Positions 1-7,272 of a DNA stretch of 17,183 nt are shown here, piece by piece (the first letter of the stretch is position 1; the number at the start of each line of letters is the position of its first letter). The notes beneath the pieces were generated by a model that did not search any database, was not told the origin of the DNA, and saw nothing but the letters and a program-made list of their open reading frames with translations. Source of the DNA: an uncultured Eubacteriales bacterium (GTDB taxonomy: Bacteria; Bacillota; Clostridia; Peptostreptococcales; Anaerovoracaceae). Location of the stretch: NCBI GenBank assembly GCA_900553025.1, contig USBT01000026.1:1-17183 (forward strand), written 5' to 3'. The position numbers and the translations under genes are program-made.

Positions 1-60
1 CAACGCTGTCTTTAACTTTTCTAAATCACCTGCTGGTGCTAAAAGTTCAATTTTATTCAT
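1..60 (-). CDS. U32-family peptidase, N-terminus only (TrhP-like candidate)
   Basis: Only the first 20 codons are present; the gene runs off the left edge. The visible N-terminus, MNKIELLAPAGDLEKLKTAL, carries the LLAPAGxxEKLKxA signature that opens U32-family peptidases. ATG at 60-58 is preceded by a strong GGGAGGT ribosome binding site at about 65-71 and overlaps the end of the methyltransferase gene by 8 bases, so the two are probably translationally coupled. In B. subtilis the matching position after yrrL (mltG) and yrrM (trmR) is held by two U32 proteins, YrrN/YrrO (TrhP1/TrhP2), which are needed for 5-hydroxyuridine formation at tRNA position 34. A TrhP-like role is therefore a reasonable inference from context, but 20 residues cannot separate TrhP from other U32 proteins. 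Confidence 0.85.
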   Translation of the reverse strand, partial: MNKIELLAPAGDLEKLKTAL

Positions 61-721
61 CAAACCTCCCATGTATTTTAGTTATGCTTATACCGTCACC
101 AATTGATAAAATTTTTGTGTCAGTATTAGGTATATCACAAATATAATCAACAAAAGCTCTCATTCTTCTAATGCTAGTTTTGTGTTTTTTGTTTATTTCA
201 TCATCGGATGTCATGCCCTTCATCAAAATATTGTCACATATTATGAATGAGCCCTCTTTAGTTATAGGCAAAACCAAATCAAAAAACTCACGATAATGAC
301 TCTTAGCAGCATCAATAAATATAAAATCAAATGCTTCCGACTTCCACTCACCGTCCTGCTGAAGCATTTTCAGAAATTCCATGGCGTCCGAATGAGCTAC
401 AAATATATTATCCTTTTTAGAATGCTCTGTTATATTTAGCTTTGCCTGCTCCCACATTTCATCATCTCTCTCAACAGATAAAACTGTTGCTTCCGGCAAA
501 AGATATGAAAAATAGAGGGCAGAATAACCAATCGCTGCGCCTATTTCAAGTATCTTCTTAGGATTAATCAGAGGCAAAAATGTTCCAAGAAACATCTCTG
601 TTTCTCTTAGGATGATTGGTATATTTGAGCTCTCACCCTCTTCTCTGAGAGATGCCATTTGTGGATTTAACGGTCTATAATATTTTTCTATATATTTATT
701 TACAGATTCACTTCTAATCAT
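53..721 (-). CDS. trmR: SAM-dependent O-methyltransferase, TrmR (YrrM)-like
   Basis: This 222-residue class I methyltransferase belongs to the catechol-O-methyltransferase-like group (Methyltransf_3). The SAM-binding motif I is LEIGAAIGYSA (residues 58-68), followed by the acidic end of strand 2 (SVERD, 82-86). Metal-binding acidic residues are visible at D137 (FIDAAK) and D163-N164 (CDNIL). Length and motifs fit B. subtilis YrrM/TrmR, which methylates 5-hydroxyuridine-34 in tRNA to 5-methoxyuridine. The placement between mltG and a U32 peptidase gene is the same as yrrL-yrrM-yrrN/O, and this is the main reason for choosing TrmR over a small-molecule O-methyltransferase. ATG at 721 lies 5 bases after the mltG stop with a modest AAGGA site. 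The gene's end overlaps the U32 start by 8 bases. Substrate is inferred, not shown. Confidence 0.85.
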   Translation of the reverse strand: MIRSESVNKYIEKYYRPLNPQMASLREEGESSNIPIILRETEMFLGTFLPLINPKKILEIGAAIGYSALYFSYLLPEATVLSVERDDEMWEQAKLNITEHSKKDNIFVAHSDAMEFLKMLQQDGEWKSEAFDFIFIDAAKSHYREFFDLVLPITKEGSFIICDNILMKGMTSDDEINKKHKTSIRRMRAFVDYICDIPNTDTKILSIGDGISITKIHGRFDE

Positions 722-726
722 TTTCC

Positions 727-1764
727 TTATTTGCCGCTCTTTTCAAGTGCATCGTAATATTCTTCTTTGTCTTTTAAAAACTTATCATAATCCACAGAGT
801 ATTCCATGCTTCCATCGAGCTTTGAGCTTACAACAAAATAGATGTATTTGGTTTTCTCAGGGTTTGCAGCGGCTTTAATAGATGCCATTCCCGGATTGCA
901 TATAGGTCCAGGCGGTAGTCCTTCGTTAATATAGGTATTATAATCTGATGATATTTCGGTGTCAGCGATTGATAATACAGGTTTGTCATCTTTTAAAATA
1001 TACTGTACAGTCGAACACATCTGAAGCTTCATATTCTTTTTTAATCTGTTATATATTACTCCTGCCACTAAAGGCCTTTCGTCACTTTTAACAGCTTCTC
1101 TTTCGACAATTGAGGCAACAGTCATAATCTCTTTTAATGATTTACCGGACTTATCAACAAGTTTTTTTATGTCTTTGTCATATTTATCCTGAAAATTATC
1201 AAGGCAGGCCTTTATCACGTCATGAGCAGTTGAATTTTTTGCAACACTATATGTATCCGGATAAAGATATCCCTCATATTTATCTTTCCCATCGATATCT
1301 TTAGGCAAAAATGAGTAATCAAAGTTCCCCGTTTCAAGCTCACTCTCAAATTCTGACATAGTGCAAATGCCCTTTTCTTTCAGCATTTTTCCAATCTTAT
1401 AAATGCTAAAGCCCTCGGGGATAGTAAAACTCTCTTGATTGCTAACGCCCTTGATAATTACAGCGGCAATCTCAGACGGCTTCATTGACTTTGCAAAAGT
1501 GTATTCTCCAGCTTTAAATTCTCCATCATATCCCTTAATTTTTGAAAGTATTTTAAATTTAAAGGAACTATCTATCACATCTTTTTCTTCTAATATATTT
1601 GCAATATTAGAAGTGCCAGAACCATCTGGTATGACCACATTAACCTCAGTGTTATCACTTGAGTCTAAAGGTTTATCGAGATTTAAAAATCCAATTAGCA
1701 TAAAAATGATTATAAGAATTAAGATTATCAAAATCAAGAATGTTGTTTTTTTGCTTTTTTTCAT
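727..1764 (-). CDS. mltG: Endolytic murein transglycosylase MltG (YceG-like)
   Basis: MltG is a membrane-anchored lytic transglycosylase that cuts nascent peptidoglycan strands and helps set glycan chain length. This 345-residue protein has a short lysine-rich cytoplasmic start, one transmembrane helix (about residues 8-28), a LysM-like region around the IPEGFS segment (115-120), and the YceG catalytic domain. The domain carries EGYLYPDTY (164-172), VASIVEREA (216-224) with the likely catalytic Glu at 221, and the conserved GLPPGPIxNPG stretch near the C-terminus. The frame stays open upstream to 1854, but that extension would run through the efp terminator hairpin. ATG at 1764 has an AGAGGAA site at a good distance and gives a normal N-terminus, so I start there. 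The gene lies between efp and the trmR-like gene. It follows the efp terminator and may have its own weak promoter. Confidence 0.93.
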   Translation of the reverse strand: MKKSKKTTFLILIILILIIIFMLIGFLNLDKPLDSSDNTEVNVVIPDGSGTSNIANILEEKDVIDSSFKFKILSKIKGYDGEFKAGEYTFAKSMKPSEIAAVIIKGVSNQESFTIPEGFSIYKIGKMLKEKGICTMSEFESELETGNFDYSFLPKDIDGKDKYEGYLYPDTYSVAKNSTAHDVIKACLDNFQDKYDKDIKKLVDKSGKSLKEIMTVASIVEREAVKSDERPLVAGVIYNRLKKNMKLQMCSTVQYILKDDKPVLSIADTEISSDYNTYINEGLPPGPICNPGMASIKAAANPEKTKYIYFVVSSKLDGSMEYSVDYDKFLKDKEEYYDALEKSGK

Positions 1765-1783
1765 ATTATTCCTCTTAGTTAAT

Positions 1784-1827
1784 GAATGTATGTATGTATA
1801 TATATTGAAAATATTTAAAGTAAAAAC
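1784..1827 (-). promoter_or_regulatory. Possible weak mltG promoter and ACAT-repeat leader
   Basis: Read on the minus strand, the leader between the efp terminator and mltG holds TTTACT followed after 16-18 bases by overlapping TATATA/TATACA boxes. It then has a short tetranucleotide run (ACAT repeated about three times) before the mltG ribosome binding site. The -35 lies inside the terminator T-tract. The match is weak in such AT-rich DNA. The main argument is that a strong terminator lies just upstream, so mltG needs either read-through or its own start. Confidence 0.3.
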
Positions 1828-1849
1828 AAGGGACGTTTTTACGTCCCTA
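1821..1849 (-). terminator. Intrinsic terminator of efp
   Basis: Minus-strand reading gives AGGGACGT-AAAA-ACGTCCCT, a perfect 8-bp stem with a 4-base loop (1829-1848). It is followed directly by TGTTTTTAC, a T-rich tract. It starts 8 bases after the efp stop codon. The layout is that of a Rho-independent terminator for efp. Some read-through into mltG is possible because the T-tract is interrupted by one G. Confidence 0.85.
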
Positions 1850-1856
1850 GTCAATC

Positions 1857-2417
1857 TTATTTTGCTCTTCCTAGGTATTCACCTGATCGAGTATCTATTT
1901 GTATATTCTCACCCTCATCTATGAATATAGGAACCTGTACTACTGCACCAGTTTCCACGGTCGCTGGCTTTGTTACGTTTGTTGCAGTATCACCCTTAAC
2001 CCCTGGTTCGGTTTCAATTACCTTTAGCACTACTGAATTAGGTGGTTCAACTAGAAATGCAACACCCTTATAGAACTTAAGCGTGGCTTCGTCATTTTCT
2101 CTTAGATACAAAATAGCATCTTCCATCTGTTCCTTGCTGATTGGAATTTGGTCATATGTTTCTGTATCCATGAAGTAAAAAAGATCTCCATCGCTATACA
2201 GGTACTGCATAACCTTGGTTTCGATATGAGCCTTAGGGAATTTATCACTTGGATTAAAAGCTTCCTCTCTAGTTGCTCCAGTTAAGATGTTCTTATATTT
2301 TGTTCTTACAAAGGCAGCACCTTTGCCAGGTTTAACGTGTTGAAAGTCCAAAACAACATATGGATCTCCATTCATTTCGAAGGTTATGCCTTTTCTAAAA
2401 TCACCTGCTGATATCAT
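1857..2417 (-). CDS. efp: Translation elongation factor P
   Basis: EF-P binds ribosomes stalled on polyproline stretches and promotes peptide bond formation. The product is 186 residues, the usual family length, with the three OB-like domains: KOW-like N-terminal domain (about 1-63), central domain (about 65-125) and C-terminal domain ending SGEYLGRAK. The tip-loop sequence VKPGKGAAF places Lys at position 32. In B. subtilis the equivalent Lys32 is modified to 5-aminopentanolyl-lysine; the type of modification here is unknown, and no epmA/epmB gene is in the window. ATG at 2417 is preceded by AAGGAGAT at a rather long spacing of about 11 bases. The gene stands alone as a transcription unit, with a strong promoter upstream and a hairpin terminator just after the stop. 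Confidence 0.98.
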   Translation of the reverse strand: MISAGDFRKGITFEMNGDPYVVLDFQHVKPGKGAAFVRTKYKNILTGATREEAFNPSDKFPKAHIETKVMQYLYSDGDLFYFMDTETYDQIPISKEQMEDAILYLRENDEATLKFYKGVAFLVEPPNSVVLKVIETEPGVKGDTATNVTKPATVETGAVVQVPIFIDEGENIQIDTRSGEYLGRAK

Positions 2418-2444
2418 TCTTAAATTATCTCCTTTTTAAAATTG

Positions 2445-2467
2445 CGAATAGTCACGCTGACTCATCG
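2445..2467 (-). promoter_or_regulatory. Stem-loop at the predicted 5' end of the efp mRNA
   Basis: On the minus strand, AGTCA-GCG-TGACT forms a perfect 5-bp stem with a 3-base loop (2450-2462). After a 2x2 mismatch it extends by a further 3 bp (CGA/TCG). With the -10 box at 2472-2477, the start of transcription should be near 2465, so the hairpin would sit at the very 5' end of the transcript. It could stabilise the mRNA against 5' exonuclease or be an operator dyad. Both roles are inference; only the inverted repeat is seen. Confidence 0.5.
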
Positions 2468-2471
2468 ATAT

Positions 2472-2500
2472 ATTATAGCAAAAAACAGTATTTTGTGCAA
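2472..2500 (-). promoter_or_regulatory. Sigma-A-type promoter of efp (extended -10)
   Basis: Read on the minus strand: -35 TTGCAC (2495-2500), a 17-base spacer, and a consensus -10 TATAAT (2472-2477) preceded by TGC, giving an extended -10 (TGnTATAAT). The spacing is optimal. The predicted start is near 2465, leaving a leader of about 48 bases before the efp ATG. It falls in the 93-base gap between the YheA/YlbF-family gene and efp. This is the clearest promoter in the window. Confidence 0.85.
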
Positions 2501-2510
2501 ATATGAAGCC

Positions 2511-2846
2511 CTATTGCTGTCCAATTCCCATAACCTCTCCGAGAATTTTATAAACATCATTCATCATAATAGAAAACCTCATTTCAGCTTGCATATATTG
2601 TGCTGCGAGAGGATCCTGCATAATTATACCGTAGAGTTCCTGAACCTTGGCTTGGAAATCTTCACCTAATTCTTCACCTGTTAGAGTCTTTGCCTGAAGC
2701 TCAAGCTGTTTCTGCTGAAAATCAGCTACAATTTTTGCAAGCTCTTCATTCTTGTCCAGAATTTCCTTTTGCGCCTGATATTGCTTAAATTCTTCTGATT
2801 CTCTTATCGCCTGAGCAAGCCCATGCGCCTGATCATATACGTTCAT
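2511..2846 (-). CDS. YheA/YmcA/YlbF-family helical protein
   Basis: This 111-residue acidic protein is predicted to be almost entirely alpha-helical. The N-terminus (VYDQAHGLAQAIRESEEFK) and the central Glu/Gln/Lys-rich coiled-coil stretch (KQLELQAKTLTGEE, about residues 46-59) match the YheA/YmcA/YlbF (DUF964, Com_YlbF) family. Its length is closest to B. subtilis YheA, about 117 residues, and shorter than YlbF or YmcA. In Bacillus, YlbF and YmcA with YaaT form a complex that acts with RNase Y on mRNA maturation. Placement directly after the RNase J gene is suggestive of RNA metabolism, but YheA itself has no firm function. ATG at 2846 has a strong AGGAGG site 4 bases upstream. I see no convincing promoter or terminator in the 96-base gap between rnjA and this gene. 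Confidence 0.88.
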   Translation of the reverse strand: MNVYDQAHGLAQAIRESEEFKQYQAQKEILDKNEELAKIVADFQQKQLELQAKTLTGEELGEDFQAKVQELYGIIMQDPLAAQYMQAEMRFSIMMNDVYKILGEVMGIGQQ

Positions 2847-2942
2847 ACTTCCTCCTAAAAATGTTTTATAATATTTTGAATTATCGAATTTTACTAATTG
2901 CTAATATAACTACTAGAAACTATTTTCGCTACAAGCTCATTC

Positions 2943-4640
2943 CTATACCTGCATTATGATTGGAATAATCATAGGCTGTCTTTTAGTTTTCTGGAATAAA
3001 TAGTTTTTCATATTTTCCTTTAGTTTAGTTTTCAAAGTATTGACATCCGTAATACCCGAAGAAATAGAATCTCTTATAATCTTTGATGCTTTAGACTTCA
3101 TTTCCTCAATAAAAACAGCATTTTCTTTCACGTAGATAAATCCACTTGTTATTAGCTCAGGACCATTTATAATCTCACCCGTATTCCCGTCTATACAAAC
3201 ACTTATAGAAATCAAACCAGCCTCTGAAAGCTGTTTTCTTTCCTTTAGTACAACATTCCCAACATCGCCAACTCCAAGTCCATCAACAAGAATGTCCTCA
3301 GCAGATGTAACCTTGTTGTTTACACTAACTCTTTTCTTGTCAATGCAGAGTTGATCGCCATTGTCTAAAATATGAATATCCTTCCTATTCATGCCTAAAT
3401 TCTCTGCAAGCTCGGCGTGCTTGATAAGATGCCTTGTTTCTCCGTGAACTGGCATAAAATGCCTAGGTTTTATAAGCGAGTGAATAATTTTCAATTCTTC
3501 CTGACAAGCATGTCCCGATACATGTATATCTGCAATATCATGATATATTACATTAGCACCCTTTTCATAGAGCTTATTTACAACATTTGAAACAGTCTTT
3601 TCATTGCCTGGGACTGGTGTTGAAGAAAATATCACAGTATCGTTTTTCTTAATCTTTACATTCCTATGTTCATCGTTAGCCATTCTTGAAAGAGCCGCCA
3701 TTGGTTCTCCTTGGCTCCCCGTCGTGATTACTATGAGCTCATTATCCTTATAGTTCTTAGTATTCTTCAAGTCAACAAAATAGCCTTGCGGAACATTTAG
3801 ATACCCGAGTTCACTGGCAAGCTTAACGACATTATCCATGCTTCTACCAGATACAGCAATCTTTCTGTGATGTCTTACTGCAAGGTCCATTATTTTCTGA
3901 ACCCTGTGGACATTAGAAGAAAATGTCGCAATTATTATTCTGCCCTTCACCTCTCTGAAAATACTTTCAAGCGTTTCTCCAACAACCTTTTCAGATCTTG
4001 TAAAACCCGCCTTAATAGCATTAGTACTGTCAGCTAAAAGTAAATCAACGCCTTCCTCGCCAATTTCTGCTAGTCTGCCAAAATCCATAGGTTCACCGTC
4101 AACAGGTGTATAGTCAATCTTAAAATCACCTGTATGAAAAACCTTGGCACAAGGAGTCTTAATAAATAGTGAAACAGCATCCGCAATTGAATGTGTTGCC
4201 CTTATAGGTTCTATTTTAAATGAACCTATTCTAAATTCCTTACCTGCGGTGATAATATAATTTTTAGCAGTAAGCCTATGCTCCTTAAGCTTGTTACCGA
4301 CAAGCCCAAGAGTGAGTTTTGTTCCATATAAAGGAACGTCAACCATTTTTAAAAGATACGGCACAGCACCGATATGGTCTTCATGACCATGAGTTATAAC
4401 TAGCCCCTTGAGTTTCTCCTGATTATCTAGTATATACTGAAAATCGGGTATTACGATATCTATCCCCAGCATTTCATTTTCCGGAAAAGATAGTCCGCAA
4501 TCTATGAGAATCATTTCATCCCCATACTCTACGACAGTCATATTTTTGCCGATTTCATTTAATCCTCCCAAGGGAGTAATTTTTAATTTTTTTGTTTCTT
4601 GATTTCTTTTTCTATTCAACTTTAAATTATCCCTCCTCAT
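2943..4640 (-). CDS. rnjA: Ribonuclease J (5' exo-/endoribonuclease)
   Basis: RNase J is the metallo-beta-lactamase/beta-CASP nuclease that matures and degrades mRNA and rRNA from the 5' end in Gram-positive bacteria. In this 565-residue protein the zinc-binding motif HGHEDH is at 84-89, with further ligands at H150 and D172 (TGDF). The beta-CASP domain follows, with motifs HVSGHACQEE and PVHGETRHL. The C-terminal domain ends in RQPMIIPIIMQV, typical of RNase J. The start is uncertain: ATG at 4640 has an AGAGGA site about 8 bases upstream, but codons 2-4 themselves spell AGGAGGG, which could serve a TTG start at 4619. The N-terminal 20 residues are basic and poorly conserved, so they do not decide. 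A candidate promoter overlaps the end of leuS. No terminator follows. Confidence 0.96.
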   Translation of the reverse strand: MRRDNLKLNRKRNQETKKLKITPLGGLNEIGKNMTVVEYGDEMILIDCGLSFPENEMLGIDIVIPDFQYILDNQEKLKGLVITHGHEDHIGAVPYLLKMVDVPLYGTKLTLGLVGNKLKEHRLTAKNYIITAGKEFRIGSFKIEPIRATHSIADAVSLFIKTPCAKVFHTGDFKIDYTPVDGEPMDFGRLAEIGEEGVDLLLADSTNAIKAGFTRSEKVVGETLESIFREVKGRIIIATFSSNVHRVQKIMDLAVRHHRKIAVSGRSMDNVVKLASELGYLNVPQGYFVDLKNTKNYKDNELIVITTGSQGEPMAALSRMANDEHRNVKIKKNDTVIFSSTPVPGNEKTVSNVVNKLYEKGANVIYHDIADIHVSGHACQEELKIIHSLIKPRHFMPVHGETRHLIKHAELAENLGMNRKDIHILDNGDQLCIDKKRVSVNNKVTSAEDILVDGLGVGDVGNVVLKERKQLSEAGLISISVCIDGNTGEIINGPELITSGFIYVKENAVFIEEMKSKASKIIRDSISSGITDVNTLKTKLKENMKNYLFQKTKRQPMIIPIIMQV

Positions 4641-4690
4641 TTATTAAGTCCTCTGAATTTCCACGTACTCAAATTCCTTCAGATTCTTTA

Positions 4691-4720
4691 ATTATATTAA
4701 TTATTTCACAACAATGTTAA
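4691..4720 (-). promoter_or_regulatory. Candidate rnjA promoter overlapping the leuS stop
   Basis: Minus-strand reading gives TTAACA (4715-4720), an 18-base spacer and TATAAT (4691-4696). The -35 is five of six and the -10 is six of six against the sigma-A consensus. The -35 lies in the last codons of leuS. The start would be near 4684, about 44 bases before the rnjA ATG. The region is very AT-rich, so chance matches are likely. Confidence 0.45.
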
Positions 4721-7199
4721 CAAGTCTTCCCGGTATTGGAATAACCTTGATAACATTTTTACCATCAATATGATTAATAACATTTTCATTTGACATCACA
4801 AAATCCTCAAGTCCCTTCTTATCGAGGTTTGAGTCAACCATCAATTTTTCTTTAATTTTACCATTGATTTGAACGACGATTTCAACCTCGTCACGTATTA
4901 GTGCTGACTCATCGTAGCTAGGCCATTGCTGTTCCTCTAGCCTTCCAGAATCAAAAGCCTCCCACATTTCCTCTGCAATATGAGGTGCAAATGGATATAA
5001 CAAAATAATCACATTCTTCACAGCTTCAACTAGAAAATCAATGCGAGCATTATCAAGTTCTTTATATCTATAGCATTCATTTACAAGCTCCATGATAGAG
5101 CTGATTGCCGTGTTGAAATTAAATCTACCACCAGCATCCTCTGTAACCTTCTTGATTGCAGCATTCATCATCAGAAGCAATTCCTTATCATCGGAATTAT
5201 TTTTTTCATTTTCAATCTGCTTTTCAGCATTATTTTGTTCGCTGCTACTTCTTTCAACAGTTTCCATAGCAAGTCTATAAACACGATTCAAGAACCTGTA
5301 GCTTCCCTCAACACCTTCGTCAGACCAGTCAAGCTCCTTTTCAGGTGGTGCAGCAAACAAAATAAAGAGTCTAGCAGTGTCAGCGCCATATTTATTTATA
5401 ATTTCATCTGGCGATACTACATTTCCAATTGACTTACTCATCTTCTTGCCATCTTTGTTTACCATGCCCTGTGTTAGCAATCTCTTGAATGGTTCATCGT
5501 TTGATACAAGCCCAAGATCTTTAAACACCTTTTGGAAAAATCTAGAGTACAATAGATGCAAGATAGCATGTTCAACTCCGCCGATATATTGATCTACAGA
5601 CATCCAGTAATCGGTCTTTTCCTTTGAAAATAGCATATTATCATTGTGAGGATCGCAATACCTCAAGAAATACCAAGATGAATCAAGGAAGGTGTCCATC
5701 GTGTCTAGCTCCCTCTTAGCTTCTCCGCCGCAAGCTGGGCATTTGCAGTTAGCAAAATCCTTTGAAGTTGCTAGAGGAGATTCGCCCTTTCCTGTAAACT
5801 TAACGTCCTTTGGCAACAAAATAGGTAGGTTTTCCTCTTTTTCAGGAACCCATCCGCATTTTGGACAATTAATCATTGGTATTGGAGTTCCCCAATATCT
5901 CTGTCTTGAAATAAGCCAGTCTCTGAGCCTATAGTTTATAGTCTTCTTGCCTATACCTTTTTTCGTTATATAATCTATAATTTTTTCAATTGCTTCTCTA
6001 TTATTAAGGCCATTAAACTCTGCTGAGTTTATCATCTTACCTTCAGCCTCAAACGACTCCGAAAGATTGTTAACATCAATATCAGAATCGTTAGGCTCAA
6101 CAACAGGCACAATATCTAAATTGAATTTTTTCGCAAAATCGAAGTCCCTTTGATCGTGAGCTGGAACAGCCATTATAGCCCCAGTTCCATATCCCATTAG
6201 AACATAGTCTGAAATAAAGATTGGAATTTCTTTGCCAGTGATTGGATTTACAGCATATCTTCCGATAAATACACCTGTTTTCTCTCCAACTGTCGATGAG
6301 CGTTCTATGTCATTCTTATGTGAAACCTCTTCGATGTAGTCAAGAGCCGCCTCTTCTTCTGGTCTTCCTTTAATTAATTCCTTTACAAACGGATGTTCTG
6401 GCGAAATAACCATATATGTTACTCCAAATACAGTATCTGCCCTTGTAGTAAATACGTTTAATTTCTTATCAAAATCTACTATATCAAAAGAGATTTCAGC
6501 ACCAATGGATTTGCCGATCCAGTTTTTCTGCATCGTCTTAACCTTATCAGGCCAGTCTTTCAATTTATCAAGATCCTGAAGTAACTCATCAGCATAATCA
6601 GTAATTTTTAAATACCACTGAGAAAGATTTTTCTTGCCTACAGTCGACTTGCAACGTTCACATTCTCCATTTACAACCTGCTCATTCGCAAGAACTGTCT
6701 TACAGCTCGGACACCAGTTAACTGGATTCTCCTTCTTATACGCCAAGCCTTTTTTGTAAAACTGTATAAAAATCCACTGCATCCATCTATAGTAGTCAGG
6801 TCTGCAGGTACTTACTTCCCTGTTCCAGTCATAAGAAAAACCAAGCTTGTCGAGCTGCTCTTCCATTTCCTTTGTATTTTTCTCTGTCCATTCAGATGGC
6901 TCAACATTGTTTTTAATTGCCGCGTTTTCTGCCGGTAGCCCAAAAGAGTCAAACCCCATAGGATGAAGAACATTAAACCCTTGCATTTTCTTTATTCTTG
7001 CGATGGCATCACCTATTGAATAATTCCTGACATGTCCCATATGAAGTTTACCTGAAGGATATGGAAACATCTCTAAAACATAGTATTTTTCTTTCGAAAA
7101 ATCATCAATAGTCTTAAAGGTCTTCTCTTCCTTCCAGGTTTTCTGCCACTTATTTTCTATTTTCTTAAAATCGTATTTCACATCTCTATGAACAGTCAT
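4701..7199 (-). CDS. leuS: Leucyl-tRNA synthetase
   Basis: LeuRS charges tRNA-Leu with leucine in the cytoplasm. The 832-residue protein has the full class I layout. It has the HIGH-type motif HMGH (53-56) in PYPSGKLHMGH, a zinc-ribbon Cys set (CPSC ... CERC, about 162-184), and the CP1 editing domain with VFTTRADTVFGVTY. A second zinc ribbon (CPKC ... CPAC) follows, then the KMSKS loop (586-590), and a C-terminal anticodon-binding and tRNA-contacting region. A short hydrophilic Ser/Glu/Asn-rich insertion lies around 650-672. The length is near that of typical bacterial LeuRS (800-870). ATG at 7199 has an AGAGGG site with about 10 bases of spacing. The 73-base gap upstream is too short for a T-box, so control by uncharged tRNA-Leu is not supported here. 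A candidate promoter lies in that gap. Confidence 0.99.
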   Translation of the reverse strand: MTVHRDVKYDFKKIENKWQKTWKEEKTFKTIDDFSKEKYYVLEMFPYPSGKLHMGHVRNYSIGDAIARIKKMQGFNVLHPMGFDSFGLPAENAAIKNNVEPSEWTEKNTKEMEEQLDKLGFSYDWNREVSTCRPDYYRWMQWIFIQFYKKGLAYKKENPVNWCPSCKTVLANEQVVNGECERCKSTVGKKNLSQWYLKITDYADELLQDLDKLKDWPDKVKTMQKNWIGKSIGAEISFDIVDFDKKLNVFTTRADTVFGVTYMVISPEHPFVKELIKGRPEEEAALDYIEEVSHKNDIERSSTVGEKTGVFIGRYAVNPITGKEIPIFISDYVLMGYGTGAIMAVPAHDQRDFDFAKKFNLDIVPVVEPNDSDIDVNNLSESFEAEGKMINSAEFNGLNNREAIEKIIDYITKKGIGKKTINYRLRDWLISRQRYWGTPIPMINCPKCGWVPEKEENLPILLPKDVKFTGKGESPLATSKDFANCKCPACGGEAKRELDTMDTFLDSSWYFLRYCDPHNDNMLFSKEKTDYWMSVDQYIGGVEHAILHLLYSRFFQKVFKDLGLVSNDEPFKRLLTQGMVNKDGKKMSKSIGNVVSPDEIINKYGADTARLFILFAAPPEKELDWSDEGVEGSYRFLNRVYRLAMETVERSSSEQNNAEKQIENEKNNSDDKELLLMMNAAIKKVTEDAGGRFNFNTAISSIMELVNECYRYKELDNARIDFLVEAVKNVIILLYPFAPHIAEEMWEAFDSGRLEEQQWPSYDESALIRDEVEIVVQINGKIKEKLMVDSNLDKKGLEDFVMSNENVINHIDGKNVIKVIPIPGRLVNIVVK

Positions 7200-7236
7200 A
7201 AATCAATAATCCCTCTCTACTATTTTGTCTACAAGT

Positions 7237-7264
7237 ATTCTATTACTATTTCTAAGGCACTCAA
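7237..7264 (-). promoter_or_regulatory. Candidate leuS promoter
   Basis: In the 73-base gap between rsfS and leuS, the minus strand reads TTGAGT (7259-7264), a 16-base spacer and TAGAAT (7237-7242). This is four of six and five of six against the consensus. The predicted start near 7230 leaves a leader of about 30 bases ending in the leuS ribosome binding site. It is plausible because this is one of the few gaps in the cluster, but there is no independent support. Confidence 0.4.
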
Positions 7265-7272
7265 ATATTTTG

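Noticed and set aside
2847..2942. Promoter or terminator in the 96-base gap between rnjA and the YheA/YlbF-family gene
   Set aside because: The gap is AT-rich with several TATATT/TATTAT-like boxes, but none has a matching -35 at a proper distance, and there is no stem followed by a T-tract.
4685..4705. AT-only inverted repeat near the leuS stop codon as a terminator
   Set aside because: The repeat is made only of A and T, would form a very weak stem and has no proper T-tract. It overlaps the candidate rnjA -10 box.
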